From Acetatifactor muris (GTDB taxonomy: Bacteria > Bacillota > Clostridia > Lachnospirales > Lachnospiraceae): a DNA stretch of 46,315 nt. Position 1 is the first letter of the stretch. Each line of letters begins with the position of its first letter. The stretch spans positions 1-46,315 of the forward strand of contig NZ_JANJZD010000037.1 of the NCBI RefSeq assembly GCF_024623325.1. Reading direction: 5' to 3'. This document shows positions 42,319-46,315 of this stretch, one piece after another. Position numbers and translations under genes: made by a program. The notes beneath the pieces are model-generated. The model had not been told where the DNA came from. It ran no database searches and was given only the letters and a program-made list of their open reading frames with translations.

Positions 42319-42376
42319 TTTGGGAGTAATCCCACCGCAGTACATAAAGCATGATATTTTCCGTAAAGTTATATAC

Positions 42377-42450
42377 GGCCCAGTGGCTCAGTTGGTTAGA
42401 GCGTCGCCCTGTCACGGCGAAGGTCGTCGGTTCGAGTCCGATCTGGGTCG
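42377..42450 (+). tRNA. tRNA-Asp (GTC)
   Basis: 74 nt: acceptor GGCCCAG pairs with CTGGGTC, discriminator G, anticodon loop CTGTCAC giving GTC, T-arm GTCGG-TTCGAGT-CCGAT. Confidence 0.95.
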
Positions 42451-42478
42451 CTTTTCTTTTAAAATAATTTTTATGCAG

Positions 42479-42516
42479 GTGTAAAGTCCGTCGAAAGAAT
42501 CGCTTTACACTTTTTT
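42479..42516 (+). terminator. terminator of the tRNA cluster
   Basis: Perfect 8-bp stem GTGTAAAG / CTTTACAC followed by TTTTTTG. Confidence 0.9.
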
Positions 42517-42631
42517 GTTGTATTTCTGTTTTATGGGACATAGTTTAAGCCGCCGGAAATTCTCCGCTGGTGTCTGGGGAGTGACAGGGCGACTGGTGCT
42601 GCCGGCGCAGCGACTTTAACAGGAGGAAAGT

Positions 42632-43483
42632 ATGCTTAAAATTATTACAGACTCAGCATCGGATATTGTGGATAATACACGGGAAGATCTGACAGTGCTC
42701 CCGGTGACAATCACCTTTGGGGAAGAGCAGTTTCAGGACGGGGTGAATCTCACCCACAGGATGTTCTATGAAAAGCTGATAGAATGTGACGAGCTTCCGG
42801 TTACCAGCCAGGTGGCGCCGTTTGCTTTTGAAGAGGCTTACCGCAGGGCAAAGGAGCAGGGAGATAAGGTGATTGTCATCACCTTATCTTCGAAGCTGTC
42901 AGGGACCTGGCAGAGTGCCAATATTGCCGCGGAAGAGTATGGGGATGTGGTGGTGAAGGTGGTGGACAGTGAGAATGCCAGTATGGGACAGCATGCGCTG
43001 GTGGAGTATGCGCTGCGGCTGAAGGACAGCGGTATGGAAGCCGAGAGAATCGTGGAGAGGCTGGATAAGGACAAAGGCCGTATCAGACTGGTGGCTCTGC
43101 TGGATACGCTGGAATACCTGAAAAAGGGCGGGCGCATTTCCAGGGCGGCGGCAATGGCGGGAAACCTTCTGTCAATTAAGCCGGTAATTGCCATTCAGAG
43201 AGGGGAAGTGGCCATTCTGGGTAAGGCCCGGGGCTCCAGACAGGGCAACAATCTGCTGGCAGAGCAGATTCGCCAGACCGGGGGAATTGATTTTGAGAAG
43301 CCTTTTTTCCTGGGATATACCGGGTTCAGCGATGCGACGCTGCAGAAGTACATAGCGGATCATGAGGCATTCTGGAAGACTTCCGTGGATGCGCTGGAGA
43401 CTTCCAGCGTGGGGGGAACCATCGGAACCCACGTGGGGCCCGGAGCCATCGGGGTGGCATTCTTTTCGGCAGGAGAGATGTAA
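42632..43483 (+). CDS. DegV family fatty-acid-binding protein
   Basis: 283 aa, AGGAGG before ATG. Opening MLKIITDSASDI, then TSQVAPFAFEEAYR, ITLSSKLSGTWQSA, and DTLEYLKKGGRISRAAAMAGNLLSIKPV are the characteristic DegV/FakB blocks; the Ser of the SSKLSGT block contacts the fatty acid carboxylate. FakB-type proteins present fatty acids to the FakA kinase for phospholipid synthesis. Soluble, no signal. No FakA gene is adjacent. Unrelated to the glycan locus. Confidence 0.93.
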   Translation: MLKIITDSASDIVDNTREDLTVLPVTITFGEEQFQDGVNLTHRMFYEKLIECDELPVTSQVAPFAFEEAYRRAKEQGDKVIVITLSSKLSGTWQSANIAAEEYGDVVVKVVDSENASMGQHALVEYALRLKDSGMEAERIVERLDKDKGRIRLVALLDTLEYLKKGGRISRAAAMAGNLLSIKPVIAIQRGEVAILGKARGSRQGNNLLAEQIRQTGGIDFEKPFFLGYTGFSDATLQKYIADHEAFWKTSVDALETSSVGGTIGTHVGPGAIGVAFFSAGEM

Positions 43484-43547
43484 AAGGGGAAAACTGTATA
43501 CGGTATTTTGACTCAGAGTAGAGAGAAAACGAATTGGAGGAATATTT

Positions 43548-44423
43548 ATGAGAGAAGTGAATCAGCAGTTTCTGACCGGTGAAAGGGCTATGTTTCAGGC
43601 CAGCGACTGTCATATCAGTTACTGTACCTTTGCGGACGGCGAATCGCCTTTAAAGGAAAGCGGCAATCTGGAGATTGACAATACTCTGTTTAAATGGAAA
43701 TATCCGCTGTGGTACTGCAAAAATGTGACCATGAAGGATTCCACCCTGTTTGATATGGCGAGGGCGGGCATCTGGTATACGGAGAATATTTCCATAGCCG
43801 ACACGATTATAGAGGCGCCCAAAACTTTCCGGCGGACAAAGGGAATCCGGCTGCGGAACGTGGATATGCCGAATGCGGCGGAGACACTCTGGAACTGCCG
43901 GGACATTGAGATGAAGAGGGTGATGGCAAAGGGAGATTATTTTGCCATGAACAGCAGTAATATTGTTGCGGAGAATTTTGATCTGGTGGGGAATTACAGC
44001 TTTGACGGCTGTTCCAATGTTGAGATTCACAATTCCCGTCTGCTGTCCAAGGATGCTTTCTGGAATGCGGAAAATGTCACGGTGTATGATTCCTTTATCT
44101 CCGGGGAATATCTGGGGTGGAATTCCAGGAATATCACATTGATCAACTGTACCATAGAAAGTCTCCAGGGAATGTGCTATATCGACAATCTGGTGATGAA
44201 GAACTGCCGGCTGATGAATACCAATCTGGCTTTCGAGTATTCTCAGGCGGATGTGGAGATAATCGGAAGTGTGGACAGCGTGTTCAATCCGAAGGGAGGA
44301 ATCATCCGGGCGGACAGAATCGGGGAGCTGATTCTGGACGGCAGGAAGGTGAAGATTGATCAGACGCAGATTGTGGCAGGAGAGATTGTGAAAAAGTCGG
44401 ACAGGGCATCCTGGGAGGACTGA
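43548..44423 (+). CDS. DUF3737 family beta-helix protein
   Basis: 291 aa, TTGGAGGAA before ATG. The family opening is REVNQQFLTGERAMFQASDCHISYCTF; the whole protein consists of short beta-helix coils (NVTMKDSTLFDMARAGIWYTENISI, NVTVYDSFISGEYLGWNSRNITLINC). Function of the family is unknown; enzymatic residues cannot be named. It is followed after 2 nt by the MalY-type gene and so forms a two-gene unit with it, an arrangement whose meaning is unclear. Confidence 0.85.
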   Translation: MREVNQQFLTGERAMFQASDCHISYCTFADGESPLKESGNLEIDNTLFKWKYPLWYCKNVTMKDSTLFDMARAGIWYTENISIADTIIEAPKTFRRTKGIRLRNVDMPNAAETLWNCRDIEMKRVMAKGDYFAMNSSNIVAENFDLVGNYSFDGCSNVEIHNSRLLSKDAFWNAENVTVYDSFISGEYLGWNSRNITLINCTIESLQGMCYIDNLVMKNCRLMNTNLAFEYSQADVEIIGSVDSVFNPKGGIIRADRIGELILDGRKVKIDQTQIVAGEIVKKSDRASWED

Positions 44424-44425
44424 CG

Positions 44426-45604
44426 ATGAAATATGATTTTGACAGAATGACGGACAGGCGGGGTGTGGGCTCTCTGAAATGGGATGTGCCGGAGCGGGAA
44501 CTGCCCATGTGGGTGGCAGATATGGACTTTGAGACCGCGCCGGAGATTATCGAGGCTCTGAAGAAGAGAGTGGAGCATGGCATCTTTGGCTACAGTGTGG
44601 TGACAGAGGACTGGTATGAAGCCTACCGGAGCTGGTGGAGCCGCCGTCATCATCTGGAAATGGAGAAGGAATGGCTGATTTTCTGTACGGGCATTGTGCC
44701 CGCCATTTCCAGTGCGGTGAGGAAGCTGACCACCGTGGGGGAGAATGTGCTGGTGCAGACTCCGGTGTACAATATTTTCTTCAATTCCATCCGGAACAAC
44801 GGACGAAATATTCTGGAGAGTCCGCTGGTTTACAGAGACGGGGAATATTCCGTTGACTTTGGAGACCTGGAAGAGAAGCTGGCGAACCCCCAGACTACAC
44901 TGATGCTTCTGTGTAATCCCCACAATCCTGTGGGGAAAATCTGGGACAGAGAGACCCTGTTCCGGATAGGGGAGCTGTGTGCGAAGCATCATGTGCTGGT
45001 TCTATCCGATGAGATTCACTGCGATTTGACGGACCCGGGATACGAGTATGTTCCTTTTGCATCCGTGTCCCAGGCCTGCAGAGACAACAGCATTACCTGT
45101 CTGGCTCCCACGAAGACCTTTAATATCGCAGGGCTGCAGACCGCGGCGGTGATGGTCCCCAATCCGGTGATCCGTCATAAATTAGACAGAGGACTGAATA
45201 CAGATGAAGTGGCGGAACCCAACGCTTTTGCGGTGGGAGCGGCAGTGGCGGCTTTTCAGAAGGGAGAGGAATGGCTGGAAGAGCTGCGGGAATATCTCAG
45301 TGAAAACAAGCGACGTGTCAGGGAATTTGCAGAGAAGAATCTGTCCGGAATCAAAGTGGTGCCCTCCCGGGCAACCTATCTGCTGTGGCTGGATTGCAGC
45401 GGCATTACGGAAGATGCGGGAGAACTGACAGCTTTTATCCGGAGGGACAGCGGCCTGTATCTGACGGAAGGCGAGGAGTACGGCGCCTGCGGGAAGGCGT
45501 TTATCCGGCTGAATCCCGCCTGTCCCAGGGAGCGGCTGCTGGATGGAATGAGACGTCTGGAGGAGAGCGTGAGAAGATTTACCGGAAAGAACGGCAAAGA
45601 ATAA
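44426..45604 (+). CDS. MalY/PatB-type PLP-dependent aminotransferase / cystathionine beta-lyase
   Basis: 392 aa, starting 2 nt after the DUF3737 stop, GGAGGACTG as ribosome site. Opening RMTDRRGVGSLKWD and LPMWVADMDFETAPEI are typical of the MalY/PatB group of fold-type I PLP enzymes. PLP lysine is Lys230 in APTKTFNIAGLQTA; LCNPHNPVGKIW, and SDEIHCDL carry the PLP-ring contacts. Expected reaction: beta-elimination of cystathionine or cysteine conjugates giving pyruvate, ammonia and a thiol. Cytoplasmic. Confidence 0.93.
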   Translation: MKYDFDRMTDRRGVGSLKWDVPERELPMWVADMDFETAPEIIEALKKRVEHGIFGYSVVTEDWYEAYRSWWSRRHHLEMEKEWLIFCTGIVPAISSAVRKLTTVGENVLVQTPVYNIFFNSIRNNGRNILESPLVYRDGEYSVDFGDLEEKLANPQTTLMLLCNPHNPVGKIWDRETLFRIGELCAKHHVLVLSDEIHCDLTDPGYEYVPFASVSQACRDNSITCLAPTKTFNIAGLQTAAVMVPNPVIRHKLDRGLNTDEVAEPNAFAVGAAVAAFQKGEEWLEELREYLSENKRRVREFAEKNLSGIKVVPSRATYLLWLDCSGITEDAGELTAFIRRDSGLYLTEGEEYGACGKAFIRLNPACPRERLLDGMRRLEESVRRFTGKNGKE

Positions 45605-45650
45605 TTTATTCCCTTGTAATACGCAGATAAAAGATCCTGTAAAGGTGTAT

Positions 45651-45866
45651 ATGTGGGGGAGCTTTCTGCAAAGTGAACTGAATCAGGTATGCGAAGATTT
45701 CGGGTTGGAAGAAATCGAAATGATGAAGTATTATGATGCGGAAAACCCTGGGGTGATGGCGGCACAGGCCGATAAAGCGGAACAGCTGATTCGAAAGATC
45801 ATTGAAAACGGAGGCGGGAGAATCCGGGAGTTTGCCAATGAGAAGGAGTTCCTGCATGAAATATAA
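45651..45866 (+). CDS. small hypothetical protein (72 aa)
   Basis: ATG 45651 (GTG 45645 also possible) behind AAAGG. An acidic, mostly helical product without a domain I recognise. It overlaps the start of the next ORF by 11 nt (ATGAAATATAA), a sign of translational coupling and so in favour of being real. It may also be a fragment of a longer gene. Confidence 0.4.
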   Translation: MWGSFLQSELNQVCEDFGLEEIEMMKYYDAENPGVMAAQADKAEQLIRKIIENGGGRIREFANEKEFLHEI

Positions 45867-46071
45867 AAATGCTCAGGATATCCTGCCGGATCATTTACTG
45901 CGGGAACTACAGCAATATGTGTCGGGAGAGACGATGTATGTTCCGAACAGGGGGAAGGAAAAGAAATCCTGGGGAGAGGCCTCCGGCGCAAGAGATTTTT
46001 ATCAAAAGAGGAATGCGGAAAATCATATATTAAGTTATGAAATAAGAACGAGAAAAGGAGAAATGCCGTGA
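45856..46071 (+). CDS. CD3324-family protein, shortened
   Basis: ATG 45856, GAAGGAG about 6 nt upstream. 71 aa. The N-terminal ~50 residues (MKYKNAQDILPDHLLRELQQYVSGE, then YVPNRGKEKKSWGEASGAR) match the small CD3324 family of Firmicutes, which normally continues into a further helix-turn-helix-like part. Here the sequence becomes unlike the family at ENHILSYEIRTRKGEMP and stops early, so the C-terminal part seems lost. Function unknown; the family looks like a DNA-binding-type protein. Confidence 0.6.
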   Translation: MKYKNAQDILPDHLLRELQQYVSGETMYVPNRGKEKKSWGEASGARDFYQKRNAENHILSYEIRTRKGEMP

Positions 46072-46124
46072 GGGTAGTTCTCCTTTTCCTGTGCGCCAAG
46101 TATCTGGACATGGAATTCGGCGGT

Positions 46125-46179
46125 ATGGTATAATGATTCTGCATTCGCAGAATTCAAGCCAGCATAAGCTGTCTTGCCG
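46125..46179 (+). repeat. 55-bp part of a 136-bp tandem repeat, copy 1
   Basis: ATGGTATAATGATTCTGC... to GTCTTGCCG, identical to 46261-46315. It contains the hairpin GATTCTGC-ATTC-GCAGAATTC and a TATAAT box. Confidence 0.9.
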
Positions 46180-46260
46180 CCACTGCGCGGCGCATTATAC
46201 CGGCACCCCATGGCTTGAAAATCAAATGTCTCCTTCGGAGCCGCTTGATTTTCTGCGCAC

Positions 46261-46315
46261 ATGGTATAATGATTCTGCATTCGCAGAATTCAAGCCAGCA
46301 TAAGCTGTCTTGCCG
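46261..46315 (+). repeat. 55-bp part of a 136-bp tandem repeat, copy 2 (runs off window)
   Basis: Exact second copy at a distance of 136 bp. The 81 bp between the copies hold two further inverted motifs: GAAAATCAA ... TTGATTTTC, and CATTATACC, which is the reverse complement of GGTATAATG in the repeat. The repeat may continue beyond the window. Confidence 0.9.

Noticed and set aside
46125..46315. CRISPR array at the right edge
   Set aside because: The repeated block is 55 bp with an 81-bp interval containing its own inverted motifs, and no cas genes are present; this is a tandem hairpin repeat.

Overview
This window looks like a chromosomal segment of an anaerobic Firmicute, most probably a gut Lachnospiraceae-type Clostridium. 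That rests on gene style (AGGAGG ribosome sites, a LacI-controlled ABC sugar importer without its own ATPase, two glycyl radical enzymes with activases, DUF3737 and CD3324-type genes). The species cannot be named from the sequence. No phage, plasmid, transposase or CRISPR genes are visible.

Left part (1-3700): the 3' end of a 23S rRNA gene, tRNA-Asn and its terminator, then about 3 kb of gene decay. It holds a second, decayed copy of the tRNA-Asn plus terminator, two short fragments, a lipoprotein/regulator chimera that has lost its HTH, and a class C beta-lactamase-like serine hydrolase broken by a frameshift and carrying a 99-bp in-frame hairpin insertion.

Central part (3700-35600): a large glycan-use locus headed by a LacI-family repressor. 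It encodes a GH43-type enzyme, two right-handed beta-helix proteins, an unrecognised TIM-barrel-like protein, GH20, two GH109-type oxidoreductase-fold enzymes, GH36, GH3, GlcN-6-P deaminase, GH29, two glycyl radical enzyme/activase pairs, two closely related solute-binding lipoproteins and two ABC permeases. The palindrome ATTAACGTTAAT occurs four times exactly, and once more with a single mismatch, always in front of transcription units of this locus. In two cases it lies exactly between perfect or near-perfect -35 and -10 boxes. I infer it is the LacI operator and ties the whole 31 kb into one regulon. None of the enzymes has a signal peptide, so imported oligosaccharides are probably taken apart in the cytoplasm. 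The mix of alpha-GalNAc, beta-HexNAc, alpha-Gal and alpha-Fuc activities points to host O-glycans or blood-group-like oligosaccharides, but this is inference. The two glycyl radical enzymes are the most intriguing genes: their substrates are unknown and one has an unusual Ala-Cys-Trp-Glu active-site loop.

Right part (35600-46315): a GH4 (MelA-type) alpha-galactosidase divergent from an AraC regulator, an MBOAT O-acyltransferase with its membrane-anchored partner, a GH28-like beta-helix protein, a tRNA cluster (Glu, Met, Asp) with promoter and terminator, DegV, DUF3737, a MalY/PatB-type lyase, two small overlapping ORFs, and the beginning of a 136-bp hairpin-rich tandem repeat that runs off the window.
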